A stretch of DNA of 64,000 nt from Hydrogenophaga crassostreae (GCF_001761385.1 NZ_CP017476.1:1415501-1479500); one strand, 5' to 3'. Positions 42,835 to 53,534 are shown, counted from the first letter of the stretch. Made by a program: numbers and translations. The notes: a model not told the origin generated them from the letters alone.

Positions 42835-43149
42835 TTAAGGAGAGGCGCCCATCCAGGGGCGCTGGGGGCATCGGCCACTCCGGTTGCTGTGCTCCCAGGG
42901 GAGACGATGACAACCGGTCAGTCTGAGGCAGATGGATTCACAAAGGTGGGCGGCGCATTGAATACCAAGGCACCTCCCCAGCAGTGTGCTGGTGTTGAGC
43001 CGGACTGTTGCACTCAACGAAGGGTATTGTCGCATGGAAGTGCATCAAATCGCTTTGATGCCTGTTTGCAACCTACCTTACTCATAATGTAGGGATGTTC
43101 CCGGCGGCCATTGTCCATGGTTTGCCCCTCCCACCGATTTCGAATTCGT
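42835..43149. other. Divergent intergenic region between rhlE and DUF1631 gene
   Basis: No gene is visible in these 315 bases. Next to the rhlE start a GCGCCC/GGGCGC stem would form in its 5' leader. A second inverted repeat (43042-43061) is listed separately. Promoters for both divergent genes must lie here, but I cannot identify convincing -35/-10 pairs. Confidence 0.5.
43042..43061. promoter_or_regulatory. Perfect inverted repeat in the rhlE/DUF1631 intergenic region
   Basis: GCATCAAA (43042-43049) and TTTGATGC (43054-43061) around TCGC. It lies about 90 bases upstream of the DUF1631 start. With an AT-rich core and no T run, it could be an operator or an RNA leader hairpin. Confidence 0.4.
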
Positions 43150-45390
43150 ATGGACCGTATGGATACACACAAATTGATCCGCTCCGGTGTGGCCAATGAT
43201 CCGGGCAAGCAACGTCCGACGCTCCAGCATTGTCTGGAGGCCACACTCTCCATTGCCGACTCCATGATCGATGAAATGCTGGAGCGCCTGGCTCTGGTGG
43301 TTGATCCTGAAAGCGTGACGCCCACACCCGTCGAACTCAAGGGCGTGGATTTGAAAGAGGTGGCGCGCTGGCTGGATCAAGCCGATGCCATCAAGCACAC
43401 CTGGTCCACTGAGTTGCGGCAGGTTTTTTATCACGGTGAAGGGCGCGATGTTGACGTGCACGTCGTGGTGCGCTTTGATGATTTGCGCTTGCTGGACGAT
43501 CACCAAATTGATGCCAGCATCGAGTTCGCCATGGTTGAGCAAATTCTTGCGGGCGCAACCGTGGAACTGCTGCCCCGGCTGAACTCCCAGGTCAGCAACC
43601 TGATGGGCTGGCTGACCGTGCAACCCGACCTCAATCCGATCAAGCCGGCAGCCTACGCCAGGGCGCTGCGCGCGGTGTTTGTGGCCCACTTGAGTGACGC
43701 GCAACAACGCAAGCTGCTGATGGTTCCGGTGGCCAGCATTCTCGGTGAGAGCCTGCGCCAGGTCTACAGGGAGGTGATTCAGTGGTTGATGGCCAACGGC
43801 GTTCAACCGCTGGAGCCTCAGGCGCACAGCCTTCAACCCGATCGGGCGCAACAGTCTGCAGTCGGGCGCACGATGCTGACGCTGGGTCGCCTGCGCCAGC
43901 TGCTCGCGGGCGACCTGAACGAACAGGTCGCAGGTGGGCCGACCTACATGCAAACGGTGCCGGCGTCGTTGTCCGTTCTGGAAGACATGGACTTGATCGA
44001 GCCCTTGATGAAGCGCTTGCGCGAGCGCCCGTCGCCATCACCCGATCAGCCTCCTGTGGCCGAGTTGCCTGTGGTTTCGGGGCACAACCTCGGGCGGTTG
44101 CTGGGTCAGGAGGTGGTGCGACTCATGCTGGAAAACCTCACGCAGGACGAGCGGCTTTTGCCCGCGATCCGTCAGCAAATTGGCTTGCTTGAGCCTTCAC
44201 TGATCCGTCTGTCACAGGCCGAGCCGCGTTTTTTCAGCGATCGCCAACACCCTGCGCGGCAGTTGCTTGAAAGCATGACACAGCGGAGCCTGGGCTTTCT
44301 CGGTCATCACGACGAAGGGTTTGCCGACTTCCTGAAGTCGGTGAAAGGGGCGGTCAAATCGATCGATAGGGTGGAGGCCACCGAGGAGAAATACGCCCGT
44401 CTTCTCAAGCGCTTGCGGCGCCGTTGGGAGGACGACGATGCCCGCAAGAATCAGCGGCGTGCCGAGGCAGCGCGCGCGCTGCTGCACGCCGAGCAGCGGC
44501 AACTGCTGGCTGAACGCCTGTCGCTTGATTTTCAACAGCGCATGCAGGACAAAGCCGTGCCCGACTTTGTACAGCGCTTCGTGTGTGGTCCCTGGTCTCA
44601 GGCGGTTGCAGAGGCTCAGTTGACCGAGTCGGCGGGGGGAGACGAGCCTCTCGAGGGTGTGACCGACGACCTCATCTGGAGCGTGCAGGCCGTGTTGATT
44701 CGGCGCGATGTGGATCGCCTGGCCCGCCTTGTGCCCCGTTTGCTGAGCCAGATCCGGCAAGGCCTGCAGCGAATTGACTACCCGGTGGAGTTGATCGGCC
44801 ATTTTTTTGATGCCTTGGTCAATCTGCACGAAAAGGCTTTTGAGACGCCAACACTCACGCCGGAAACGGTGCCCGGAGAGCCCGCCATAGGCTCGACCTT
44901 GACCGGCGAAGAGGGTGACTTTCACAACCAGAACAGCCCGGAAGCCACGAAACCATTGGGCAACGACACGTTCTGGATGGCCGATCGGGAGGCAGCCGAT
45001 GCGGGTTTTGTTGCAGGAGAGGCTGGCGAGTCGGTTGCGGCTTTGCTGGAAGGGGGTACGCCAAGGGAGCAGGAACTTTCGGCAGGCGCCTGGGTGAACC
45101 TGAAAACCCAGGGGGAGTGGGTGCGCGCCCAATTGACATGGACCAGTCCGCGCGGTGGACTCTTCATGTTCATCTCGGCCAGCGGCATGGCCCATTCGAT
45201 GACCCGCCGCACACTGGACCGTTTGCTGGGAGCCGGCTCCTTGCAGATCGTCTCGCGTGGTGGCGTGGTGGAGGGCGCGCTGGACGCCGTGGCGCAACAT
45301 GCCTTGCGCAATGCACAGAACGACAACGGCGATCCGGTCGACGATGGCAGCAGCAACAGCACGGGTGACATTCAGCAGGCTGCTCCATGA
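43150..45390 (+). CDS. DUF1631 family protein, full length with PilZ-like C-terminus
   Basis: A 746-residue cytoplasmic protein of the DUF1631 family, found widely in beta- and gammaproteobacteria and of unknown function. Most of it is helical; a basic coiled-coil-like stretch lies near 425-475. The C-terminal 100 residues (GAWVNLKTQGEWVRAQLTWTS, then GLFMFISASG) have the beta pattern of a PilZ-like domain but without an obvious RxxxR c-di-GMP motif. The start is 43150 or the in-frame ATG at 43159. A small gene follows immediately, and a shorter paralog lies at 48597. Confidence 0.88.
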   Translation: MDRMDTHKLIRSGVANDPGKQRPTLQHCLEATLSIADSMIDEMLERLALVVDPESVTPTPVELKGVDLKEVARWLDQADAIKHTWSTELRQVFYHGEGRDVDVHVVVRFDDLRLLDDHQIDASIEFAMVEQILAGATVELLPRLNSQVSNLMGWLTVQPDLNPIKPAAYARALRAVFVAHLSDAQQRKLLMVPVASILGESLRQVYREVIQWLMANGVQPLEPQAHSLQPDRAQQSAVGRTMLTLGRLRQLLAGDLNEQVAGGPTYMQTVPASLSVLEDMDLIEPLMKRLRERPSPSPDQPPVAELPVVSGHNLGRLLGQEVVRLMLENLTQDERLLPAIRQQIGLLEPSLIRLSQAEPRFFSDRQHPARQLLESMTQRSLGFLGHHDEGFADFLKSVKGAVKSIDRVEATEEKYARLLKRLRRRWEDDDARKNQRRAEAARALLHAEQRQLLAERLSLDFQQRMQDKAVPDFVQRFVCGPWSQAVAEAQLTESAGGDEPLEGVTDDLIWSVQAVLIRRDVDRLARLVPRLLSQIRQGLQRIDYPVELIGHFFDALVNLHEKAFETPTLTPETVPGEPAIGSTLTGEEGDFHNQNSPEATKPLGNDTFWMADREAADAGFVAGEAGESVAALLEGGTPREQELSAGAWVNLKTQGEWVRAQLTWTSPRGGLFMFISASGMAHSMTRRTLDRLLGAGSLQIVSRGGVVEGALDAVAQHALRNAQNDNGDPVDDGSSNSTGDIQQAAP

Positions 45391-45400
45391 GGAACACCGG

Positions 45401-45946
45401 TTGACGACCACCACTTTTGGCTTCGACGCCCTGCAAGACCGCATCTGGATGCGGGTTCATGAACGGGATCAAACCGTCTGGCTGACCCGGCGCATGGTGG
45501 TGGTGATACTGGGGCCCATGGTGCAGGCCTTTGAAAACGCCACGCCAGGCCAACAAGGTGGGGCAGCTGCGCCTGCCCGGGCCGCTTTGGAACACGAACT
45601 GGCCTTGCATGAAACGGCGCCTGGCCAGGCGGCGCCGCAGATTCGGGCCGGCCGTGTGCCACCCAGTGAAGACAGCGATCCCCAGTTCCGTTTGTGCACG
45701 GGCATCAACGCGCGGGCCAGCAACCAGTCGATGGCCATGACTTTTGCCACGGCGAGCGGTCCGCTGGAGCTGCAGCTCAGCCGAAAGGGCATGCATCTGT
45801 GGTTGCGCGGACTGGCCATGGTGCTCAAGCAGGCCCAGTGGGGCATGCCGCAGGCTTTGCCAAAATGGCTTGATGCGGGGCTGATGCCGCCCTCCATTCA
45901 GGCGCTGATCGACAAGCCATGGCCGCAAGATCCTGAGGGCGGGTAG
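45401..45946 (+). CDS. Hypothetical protein cotranscribed with DUF1631
   Basis: A 181-residue protein starting at TTG 45401, chosen because GAGGA (45389-45393), overlapping the DUF1631 stop, gives a well spaced ribosome-binding site; ATG alternatives upstream lie within the DUF1631 gene. It has a hydrophobic stretch VWLTRRMVVVILGPMVQAF (about 25-43) and a second amphipathic part near 140. No family is recognised. Being translationally coupled to DUF1631 suggests a shared pathway. Confidence 0.72.
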   Translation: MTTTTFGFDALQDRIWMRVHERDQTVWLTRRMVVVILGPMVQAFENATPGQQGGAAAPARAALEHELALHETAPGQAAPQIRAGRVPPSEDSDPQFRLCTGINARASNQSMAMTFATASGPLELQLSRKGMHLWLRGLAMVLKQAQWGMPQALPKWLDAGLMPPSIQALIDKPWPQDPEGG

Positions 45947-46026
45947 CCGGGTGAGGCCCGGCCTGCGATAATCCAAGGCTTGACTCCCCGCCGGCAAGGT
46001 TCGCGGGCAGCCACTTCCCACAATCC

Positions 46027-46065
46027 CAGCAGCGGCCTTGAAGTCTTCAAGGCCTGTTTCTGCTG
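46027..46065 (+). promoter_or_regulatory. Strong leader hairpin upstream of ettA
   Basis: GGCCTTGAA (46034-46042) pairs perfectly with TTCAAGGCC (46046-46054) around GTC; outer CAGCAG (46027-46032) pairs with CTGCTG (46060-46065). The hairpin ends 22 bases before the ettA ATG, leaving the ribosome-binding region just outside. It may terminate upstream transcripts or act as a translational control element. Confidence 0.6.
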
Positions 46066-46087
46066 CGTTTCATTCAGGTGACCAAAC

Positions 46088-47749
<1,662 letters not shown>

Positions 47750-47751
47750 CC

Positions 47752-47835
47752 CCCAGCGTCGCCTGCGGCGCCACACCCCTGCCAGGGGGGCAACGCTGGC
47801 GGCCCGGCGAAGCCGGTTCCGCGGCGTTCTGGCTT
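47752..47835 (-). repeat. GC-rich intergenic repeat after ettA
   Basis: Inverted copy of the element at 13640-13712. It shares the CCGGCTTCGCCGGGCC and GCCCCCCTGG segments (read on the minus strand). Internal pairing CCAGCGT (47753-47759) with ACGCTGG (47793-47799), and CCCCT/AGGGG inside, makes a compact hairpin just after the ettA stop. It could act as terminator or mRNA 3' stabiliser. Confidence 0.75.
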
Positions 47836-47902
47836 GGGGCATTTCGCGCCGGAAGGGGGTTTCCTTTTCCGGCGCTCCTGTTTCTCACTTCTTTCTTTCA
47901 CC

Positions 47903-48448
47903 ATGAACCTGACCGACGAACAAGTGCTTGCCGATACCCGCCGCTGGATCGAGAAGGCGGTGATCGGGCTCAACCTGTGCCCGTTTGCCCGGGCGGTGTA
48001 CGTGAAGAACCAGGTGCGCATCGTGGTGAGCCATGCTCGGCATCTCGATGCTTTTCTGGATGAGCTCGACGCCGAACTGACCTTGCTCAAGGACACCCCG
48101 GCCGAAGAGGTTGACACCACCTTGCTGGTGCATCCCTCATTGTTCCCCGACTTCATGGTGTTCAACGATTTCCTCAATGTGGTCGACGATGTGGTGGCCG
48201 AGCACGGGCTCGAGGGCGTGATTCAGGTGGCGAGCTTTCACCCGCAATTTCAGTTCGAAGGCGTGGAGGCCGACGACATTTCCAATGCCACGAACCGCGC
48301 GCCTTTTCCGATACTGCATTTGCTGCGCGAAGACAGCGTTGAGCGGGCGATCGAATCGGACGCGGGTGACGCCGAAAAGATTGTGGACCGCAATATTGCC
48401 ACCCTGCGTGAGCTGGGCGCCGAGGGCTGGAAGAGGTTGCTTGATTGA
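47903..48448 (+). CDS. DUF1415 family protein
   Basis: A 181-residue cytoplasmic protein of the conserved DUF1415 family. Recognisable segments are AVIGLNLCPFA near residue 20, HPSLFPDFMVFNDFL near 76 and IQVASFHPQFQFEG near 108. The conserved Cys and the His pairs hint at metal binding, but no activity is known to me. It follows ettA by about 150 bases occupied by a GC-rich repeat. ATG 47903 begins at the conserved core. Confidence 0.9.
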   Translation: MNLTDEQVLADTRRWIEKAVIGLNLCPFARAVYVKNQVRIVVSHARHLDAFLDELDAELTLLKDTPAEEVDTTLLVHPSLFPDFMVFNDFLNVVDDVVAEHGLEGVIQVASFHPQFQFEGVEADDISNATNRAPFPILHLLREDSVERAIESDAGDAEKIVDRNIATLRELGAEGWKRLLD

Positions 48449-48553
48449 TTGCCTGACGGCCGCGGGCTCCCGAGCCCGGTAGATGGGCCTGTCGCAGGAT
48501 TGACGGTGGTTTCCCCCGGTTTTTCGGCCTTATCAGCCCCATCTACTCACTGA

Positions 48554-48591
48554 AAATGGAAGGGAGTCAGTATCCCTTCAACCTTCCATTT
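48554..48591 (+). promoter_or_regulatory. Nested, mutually exclusive hairpins before the short DUF1631 gene
   Basis: Outer arms AAATGGAAGG (48554-48563) and CCTTCCATTT (48582-48591) pair perfectly. Inner arms GAAGGGA (48559-48565) and TCCCTTC (48573-48579) also pair, and the two helices share bases 48559-48563, so only one can form. The outer helix ends 5 bases before the ATG at 48597, where no Shine-Dalgarno sequence is visible. Confidence 0.5.
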
Positions 48592-48596
48592 ACCCC

Positions 48597-49979
48597 ATGA
48601 GTGATCGCCTAGATGGCGCTTTTGGCGCATGCATGCAGTTCGCAGCCTTGCAGGCCCGTGCTTGGGTGCCTCGTTGGCTGACCCAGTTGAGCTCGGCCCT
48701 GCTTCAGCAGGAGGGCGGCGCACGCAGTTTCAAAGAGAAGCAGGCCTTTGGTCGCGCCCGAACGGTTTTGGCGACCTACAGGGAGCAAGTGGCCTCTCGG
48801 TTGCTGGCTGAAATCGACCTGCTGGTTCGTGATGCCCAACCCGAAGCTGCCACGGAGGCCGGAACTCGAAAACCCGTGCGTTTCAATTTGGACGACTTGA
48901 CCTTGGTGGACCATGGTCAGGTCCAGGAGAAGGTGGATCTTTCGCGGACGCAGCACGTGGTGAGGATGACCGCCGAAGAATCTGCCTCCAGCCTCAATGC
49001 CATGCTGTCGAGCGCTCGTGGGCTGGCGGTGGTGCGGGGAGATGTCAATCCGTTTTTGCCAGATGCCATTGTTTCGGCTTTGGCTCGTGCATTGGCCACC
49101 TTGCATCTGGATGAAGGCGTTCGATCGGTGTGGATGCAGGCGGGGGCCGTGCCGCTGGGTGAGGCTTTGACGCAGTTTTACGGTGAGATTGCCCAGTTTT
49201 TACGGCAACGGGGCATCGAGCCGGCGGGCTATCTGCTGGTTCAAAAAACAGCTTCGGGCAGGCCTGCTCCCGCAGTGAAGCACGATAGCGGAGCGCACAG
49301 CGACGCGGACAGCATTCCCCTTTCTGGAATGCCTGGCCATGGGCCTCAGTTAACGCTGCGCCATTTGCAGACCCTGCTGGCTGGCAACCTCAATGGTTCA
49401 GGAGCAGAGCACGCCGATGGCTCCGGTTTGAGCAATGGCCTGGCTTATCCGCTTGCAGCGGAGGTGGTGGCGTTGATGCTGCGCGAGGTGGCTGAGGAAA
49501 AGCGATTGCTGCGGACCGTGCGTGACCTTGTGCAGCGGCTTCGTCCTGGATTGATGCAGCTCGCGCGCAACGACCCTCGGTTCTTTGCCGACCCATCCAA
49601 TTCGGCCCAGCAATTGCTGGATGCCATCACACGCCAGGGCCTGGTTTTCACCAGCGAGCAGGATTCAGGGTTTGTCGAATTCGCCGAGCGCACAGGCCGC
49701 GTGGTGGGCGCGCTGCAATCGGTGGATACCGAGTGGCCAACGCGCTTGCGGGCGTCGCTTCAACGTTTTCTGCCCGCTGCCGGGGCCCATGCTACTACCC
49801 GTGAGGCGGACTTAGCGTCGACGCAATCGCAGTTCCAGCGGCGTGCGGTGGCCGCTTGTGGTACCCGGGTCCGTGACGATGAGGCCGACGATGAGCCGCC
49901 CGCGTTTCTGGACACCATCCCGATGGACCGGGATGCCTTGCATAAAGAGCACCAAACGGTGCCACCAACACATTCATGA
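48597..49979 (+). CDS. Short DUF1631 paralog lacking the C-terminal PilZ-like domain
   Basis: A 460-residue relative of the 43150 gene. Shared segments include LTLRHLQTLLAGNL (here about 252) and the block RPGLMQLARNDPRFFADPSNSAQQLLDAITRQ (corresponding to IRLSQAEPRFFSDRQHPARQLLESMTQR). It stops soon after this block, so the basic coiled-coil and PilZ-like C-terminal domain of the longer paralog are missing. There is no remnant downstream: the convergent TAXI gene begins 16 bases after the stop. It may be a regulatory or structural short form rather than a decayed copy. Confidence 0.83.
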   Translation: MSDRLDGAFGACMQFAALQARAWVPRWLTQLSSALLQQEGGARSFKEKQAFGRARTVLATYREQVASRLLAEIDLLVRDAQPEAATEAGTRKPVRFNLDDLTLVDHGQVQEKVDLSRTQHVVRMTAEESASSLNAMLSSARGLAVVRGDVNPFLPDAIVSALARALATLHLDEGVRSVWMQAGAVPLGEALTQFYGEIAQFLRQRGIEPAGYLLVQKTASGRPAPAVKHDSGAHSDADSIPLSGMPGHGPQLTLRHLQTLLAGNLNGSGAEHADGSGLSNGLAYPLAAEVVALMLREVAEEKRLLRTVRDLVQRLRPGLMQLARNDPRFFADPSNSAQQLLDAITRQGLVFTSEQDSGFVEFAERTGRVVGALQSVDTEWPTRLRASLQRFLPAAGAHATTREADLASTQSQFQRRAVAACGTRVRDDEADDEPPAFLDTIPMDRDALHKEHQTVPPTHS

Positions 49980-49994
49980 GTTTGGCCTGAGGCC

Positions 49995-51329
49995 TCAGCT
50001 TCTGCGCTGCAGTTTCTTGCGCACCAAACCAATGTTGTTGCGCAGGGCGTAGAGTTCGTCGGTATATGACAGCGGCACCACGACTTGTTCCACGTTGTGC
50101 TCCAGAGCGTCCAGATCGCTCAACAGCTGGTCGGCTGAAGATCCGGGGGCCAGTTCCTTGATTTCCTGCTCGATCATGCGCAACTGGCCATACCAGCGGA
50201 ACACGCGTGAGCGAATACGGAACTCGTAAAGCGGTGGAACGATGCGCGAGAGCGGCAGCGCCAGCGCGATGATCAGGCCCATGGCCAACCACATGCGTTC
50301 GACCAGGTTGGCCAACCAGAATGGGAGGTAACGCTGCAAGAAAGGAGGGCCGTTGCGGATGGCGCGCACGGCCTCGGGCGACAGCGGTACTTCGCTGTGT
50401 TCCAGGCTGGGGTATTCCCGCGCGCGATTGAACCAACCAGCCCCGCCGTGCAGGTTCATGGCCGCTTGAGCGAACAACTGAACGATGGCAGGGTGTGTTC
50501 TGGCGCTGGCGAGCAAGCTGGTGGTCGAGGCAACCAGGCGCATGTCGCGCTCCGGAATGTTTTTGGACAGATCGACCACGCCTTGGGGCATGACCACCGG
50601 CGTCAGATAGCCAAACCGGCGCGAATAGGCTTCGCTCTGCGCAAAATCCATCAGCTGGATGCCGGGCGACTGCAGCAGCATTTGCACCATCAGCGATTCG
50701 GGCGCAGACGCGAAGACCACCGCGTCCACCTCTCCTCCCAGGAACGCCACGGTGGCGGGCGTTTGCTCCATCTGACTGAGTGTGAGTTTTTGTGCATCAA
50801 CCCGGTTGACGTCGAGCAGGGTCGAAAACAGGCGGGGCACGCCGCTGCCGGCGGTGCCCACGTTGACCCGCCAGCCATCGAGCTGGGTCAGACTGTCGAC
50901 AGTGGTTGCGCCGTTGTTCAGGCGCTGCGCGGCTTCTTCCCGGTAGAAGAACCAGAGCGGTTCCACAAAAAGGCTGCCCAGCGATGCGATGGATTCTTCA
51001 TCGTCGTAACCAATGTCGGCACTGCCGCCCTGTACAAACCCGATGTCGGCTTTGCCGCTGCGAATGAGCTCCAGGTTTTCCGATGAACCTTGCGAGGGGA
51101 GCAAATCAACCGTGATGCCATAGCGTTTGAGGGCCTCGGCATAGTGTTTTCCGAATTCAGCGTATGCGCTTTGGTCAGGTCCGGTGGCGAGTGTGACGTG
51201 TTTGGGAGGATTGGGATCGAGCCACCAGTAGGCCAGCGCCAGCAGCAAAACGGTGAGCAGCGCGAACGGGCCGAAAGAAGCGGCCATGTCCCGAAGGGAC
51301 AGCAGGGTGTAGCGAAGGCTGGTGGACAT
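49995..51329 (-). CDS. TAXI-family solute-binding protein anchored by two membrane helices
   Basis: About 444 residues: an N-terminal membrane helix (about 18-36), a periplasmic TAXI-type binding domain (about 45-320; PSQGSSENLELIRSGKADIGFVQGG and AGSGVPRLFSTLLDV are typical), a second helix (about 330-350, WLAMGLIIALALPLSRIVPPL) and a C-terminal cytoplasmic helical segment. No TRAP permease genes are next to it. ATG 51329 starts at the membrane helix; an upstream in-frame start at 51395 overlaps the kinase gene. The layout looks like a sensor rather than a free binding protein. Confidence 0.87.
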   Translation of the reverse strand: MSTSLRYTLLSLRDMAASFGPFALLTVLLLALAYWWLDPNPPKHVTLATGPDQSAYAEFGKHYAEALKRYGITVDLLPSQGSSENLELIRSGKADIGFVQGGSADIGYDDEESIASLGSLFVEPLWFFYREEAAQRLNNGATTVDSLTQLDGWRVNVGTAGSGVPRLFSTLLDVNRVDAQKLTLSQMEQTPATVAFLGGEVDAVVFASAPESLMVQMLLQSPGIQLMDFAQSEAYSRRFGYLTPVVMPQGVVDLSKNIPERDMRLVASTTSLLASARTHPAIVQLFAQAAMNLHGGAGWFNRAREYPSLEHSEVPLSPEAVRAIRNGPPFLQRYLPFWLANLVERMWLAMGLIIALALPLSRIVPPLYEFRIRSRVFRWYGQLRMIEQEIKELAPGSSADQLLSDLDALEHNVEQVVVPLSYTDELYALRNNIGLVRKKLQRRS

Positions 51330-51370
51330 GGGCGGTACGTTACCACGGGGCGAGCACGTTTCCGGGGGGC

Positions 51371-52750
51371 TCAGGCGCCAGGAAACCGCAGGCAAAACCG
51401 GGTGTTTTCGGCGCTGGAATCCACGCGCACCGAGCCGCCATGGGCCACCATGATGGCCTGGGTGATGGCCAGGCCGAGGCCGGTGCCATCTGACGAGAGG
51501 TGCACACGCGATTTGTCCACCCTGTAAAAACGGTCAAAAAGGCGGGGCAGGTGTTCCGGCGCAATGGGAGGGCCTGCGTTTTCCACACACAGCGAGGCTT
51601 CGCCCCGCACATGGGTGAGCCGCACCACCACGCGCGATTGTTCGGGCGCATGGCGAATGGCGTTGGAAAGCAGGTTGCTGATCGCGCGGCGCAGCATCAG
51701 CTTGTCGCCATGGGCGGTGGCGCTGCCTTCCAGGACCAGGGCGATGCCGCGCTCGTCGGCCACCACATCGTAAAAATCGAACAGGGCCTGCACCTGCTCA
51801 CGCAACGGCACGGGCTCGCGGTGCGGCAGAGCCAGACCATGTTCGGTCTTGGCCAGCAGCAGCATGTCCGACACCATGCGCCCCAGGCGCTGGAACTCCT
51901 CGGCGTTGGATGCCAGCGTCTCGCGGTAGGCGGCGGCGTCTCGTTGTTGGGCCAGGGTGACCTGGGTTTGTGTCAACAGGTTGCTGATCGGGGTTCGCAA
52001 TTCATGGGCGAGGTCGCTGGAGAATTCGGACAGGCGCTGAAAATCGCTTTGCAGGCGTGCCAGCATGGTGTTGAGGTCGTGTGCCAGTTCGGCCATTTCC
52101 ACCGGCACGCTTGCCTCCGGCATGCGTTCGTCGAGCTGGTGGGCCGTGACGCGGCGTGCGCGCTCGCGCATGTCGCGCAAGGGCGCCAGGCCGCGCCTGG
52201 CTGCCCACCAGGCAAGCAGGCCACTGGCCAGGGCTGCGATCAGGAGATAGACCATGAGCGTGTGCCGCAGCTCTTCCATGAAATGGGTGTGGTGGTGGGT
52301 GTCCATGGCGAGCAACAGGGTCAGTGGCCGCAGGTTGGTGTTGCTGAGGTAACTGGCCGAATCGACGACCATGGCGGCGCCTCGAAGTTCGCTGCCTTGC
52401 CACGCCCAGTCGGTGGGAAACAGGCTGCCGGTGGATGGCTTCAATCTGGCTGGAAACGGATTGTCTGGCTGGCCAAAAATGGGTGTCTGGCCTTGCTCCA
52501 GGCGCAGGTAGAGACCGGTGTGGCTGCGCTGCAGCTCTTCCAGGCGCTGCACCAGCTCTTCGCCATCGCGGCTGCTTGCAACCACTTGCCGCACCAGCGC
52601 CACCTTGTCTTCCAGGTACTCGCGGTCCAGATCAACAAAATGGGCCTGGTTGGCACGCATCACCAGCCACCCGAGGCCGCAGAGCACCATCAGCGAAGCC
52701 AGGGTATAGAGCAGGGTGAGACGGGCGGTGAGGGTCAGCCGCAGACTCAT
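51371..52750 (-). CDS. Heavy-metal (copper) sensor histidine kinase, CusS/CopS type
   Basis: A 459-residue kinase. It has membrane helices about 12-30 and 160-180 flanking a periplasmic sensor, HAMP (LRDMRERARRVTAHQLDERMP), the H-box DLAHELRTPISNL (His about 250), the N-box NLLSNAIRHAP and the G-box GTGLGLAITQA. It matches the heavy-metal sensor kinase family. The start overlaps the response regulator stop (ATGA). Placement divergent from copper-binding proteins supports copper or silver as the signal. Confidence 0.9.
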   Translation of the reverse strand: MSLRLTLTARLTLLYTLASLMVLCGLGWLVMRANQAHFVDLDREYLEDKVALVRQVVASSRDGEELVQRLEELQRSHTGLYLRLEQGQTPIFGQPDNPFPARLKPSTGSLFPTDWAWQGSELRGAAMVVDSASYLSNTNLRPLTLLLAMDTHHHTHFMEELRHTLMVYLLIAALASGLLAWWAARRGLAPLRDMRERARRVTAHQLDERMPEASVPVEMAELAHDLNTMLARLQSDFQRLSEFSSDLAHELRTPISNLLTQTQVTLAQQRDAAAYRETLASNAEEFQRLGRMVSDMLLLAKTEHGLALPHREPVPLREQVQALFDFYDVVADERGIALVLEGSATAHGDKLMLRRAISNLLSNAIRHAPEQSRVVVRLTHVRGEASLCVENAGPPIAPEHLPRLFDRFYRVDKSRVHLSSDGTGLGLAITQAIMVAHGGSVRVDSSAENTRFCLRFPGA

Positions 52751-53433
52751 GTCGACGGCTCCGGTATTTCCAGCACGTAGCCCATACCCCGTACGGTGTG
52801 GATCAGCTTGGGTTCAAAGCCTTCGTCCACCTTGGCGCGCAGGCGCCGCACCGCCACGTCGATCACGTTGGTATCGCTGTCGAAGTTGAGGTCCCAGACC
52901 TGTGAGGCGATCAGCGAGCGGGGCAGCACTTCACCCTGGCGTCTCATCAGGAGCTCCAGCAGGCTGAACTCCTTGGCCGTGAGGTCGATGCGTTTGCCTG
53001 AGCGTGTGACACGGCGGCGCAGCAAATCCAGCGCCAGGTCGGCCAGCTGCAAAGTGGTGGGCTCCAGCCCAATGCGGCCTCGCCTGAGGATCACGCGAAC
53101 CCTCGCCAGCAACTCGGCAAAGGAAAAGGGCTTGACCAGGTAATCGTCCGCGCCGAGCTCCAGTCCGTGCACCCGGTCTTCGACCTGATCGCGGGCGGTG
53201 AGAAAGAGCACAGGCATCTCACGACCCATGCTGCGCAGTCTTTTGAGCACCTGCCAGCCGTCGAGCCCGGGCAGCATCACGTCGAGGATCACCAGGTCGT
53301 GCTGGCCTTCCAGTGCAAGGTGCAGACCATCGTCGCCACGGTTGGCAAGGTCAACCGTGAATCCCGCTTCGCGCAGGCCCTGGCGCAGGTATTCGCCCGT
53401 TTTGGGTTCGTCTTCAACAATCAGTATGTTCAC
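52747..53433 (-). CDS. Copper response regulator, CusR/CopR type
   Basis: OmpR-family regulator of 228 residues from GTG 53433, chosen because the receiver starts at once with NILIVEDEPKTGEYL, the typical CusR/CopR opening. Phospho-Asp is in LVILDVMLPGLDGW (about 51). The output domain contains LTAKEFSLLELLM and SDTNVIDVAVRRLRAKVD, as in CopR/CusR. The longer in-frame version from 53472 would cover the operator palindrome. It is predicted to bind the box at 53471-53492 and activate the divergent operon. Confidence 0.91.
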   Translation of the reverse strand: MNILIVEDEPKTGEYLRQGLREAGFTVDLANRGDDGLHLALEGQHDLVILDVMLPGLDGWQVLKRLRSMGREMPVLFLTARDQVEDRVHGLELGADDYLVKPFSFAELLARVRVILRRGRIGLEPTTLQLADLALDLLRRRVTRSGKRIDLTAKEFSLLELLMRRQGEVLPRSLIASQVWDLNFDSDTNVIDVAVRRLRAKVDEGFEPKLIHTVRGMGYVLEIPEPST

Positions 53434-53470
53434 AAAGCGTAGTGTGCCCGCTGAGTGAGGGCCAGAACGC

Positions 53471-53492
53471 AAGATGACAGATTTGTCATCTT
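53471..53492. promoter_or_regulatory. Cop/Cus box between copR and the copper operon
   Basis: AAGATGACA (53471-53479) and TGTCATCTT (53484-53492) form a perfect palindrome with a 4-base centre. It matches the E. coli CusR site AAAATGACAA-N2-TTGTCATTTT at 17 of 20 defined positions. It lies 37 bp from the regulator start and 42 bp from the TolC-like gene, so it can serve both. Confidence 0.88.
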
Positions 53493-53534
53493 TCAGACAG
53501 GTGCCTGTGGGGGGGCCGTGACCACAATGGGCTC

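Noticed and set aside
53434..53472. Longer start of the copper response regulator
   Set aside because: The extra 13 codons lie across the operator side and precede the conserved receiver start; GTG 53433 fits the family.
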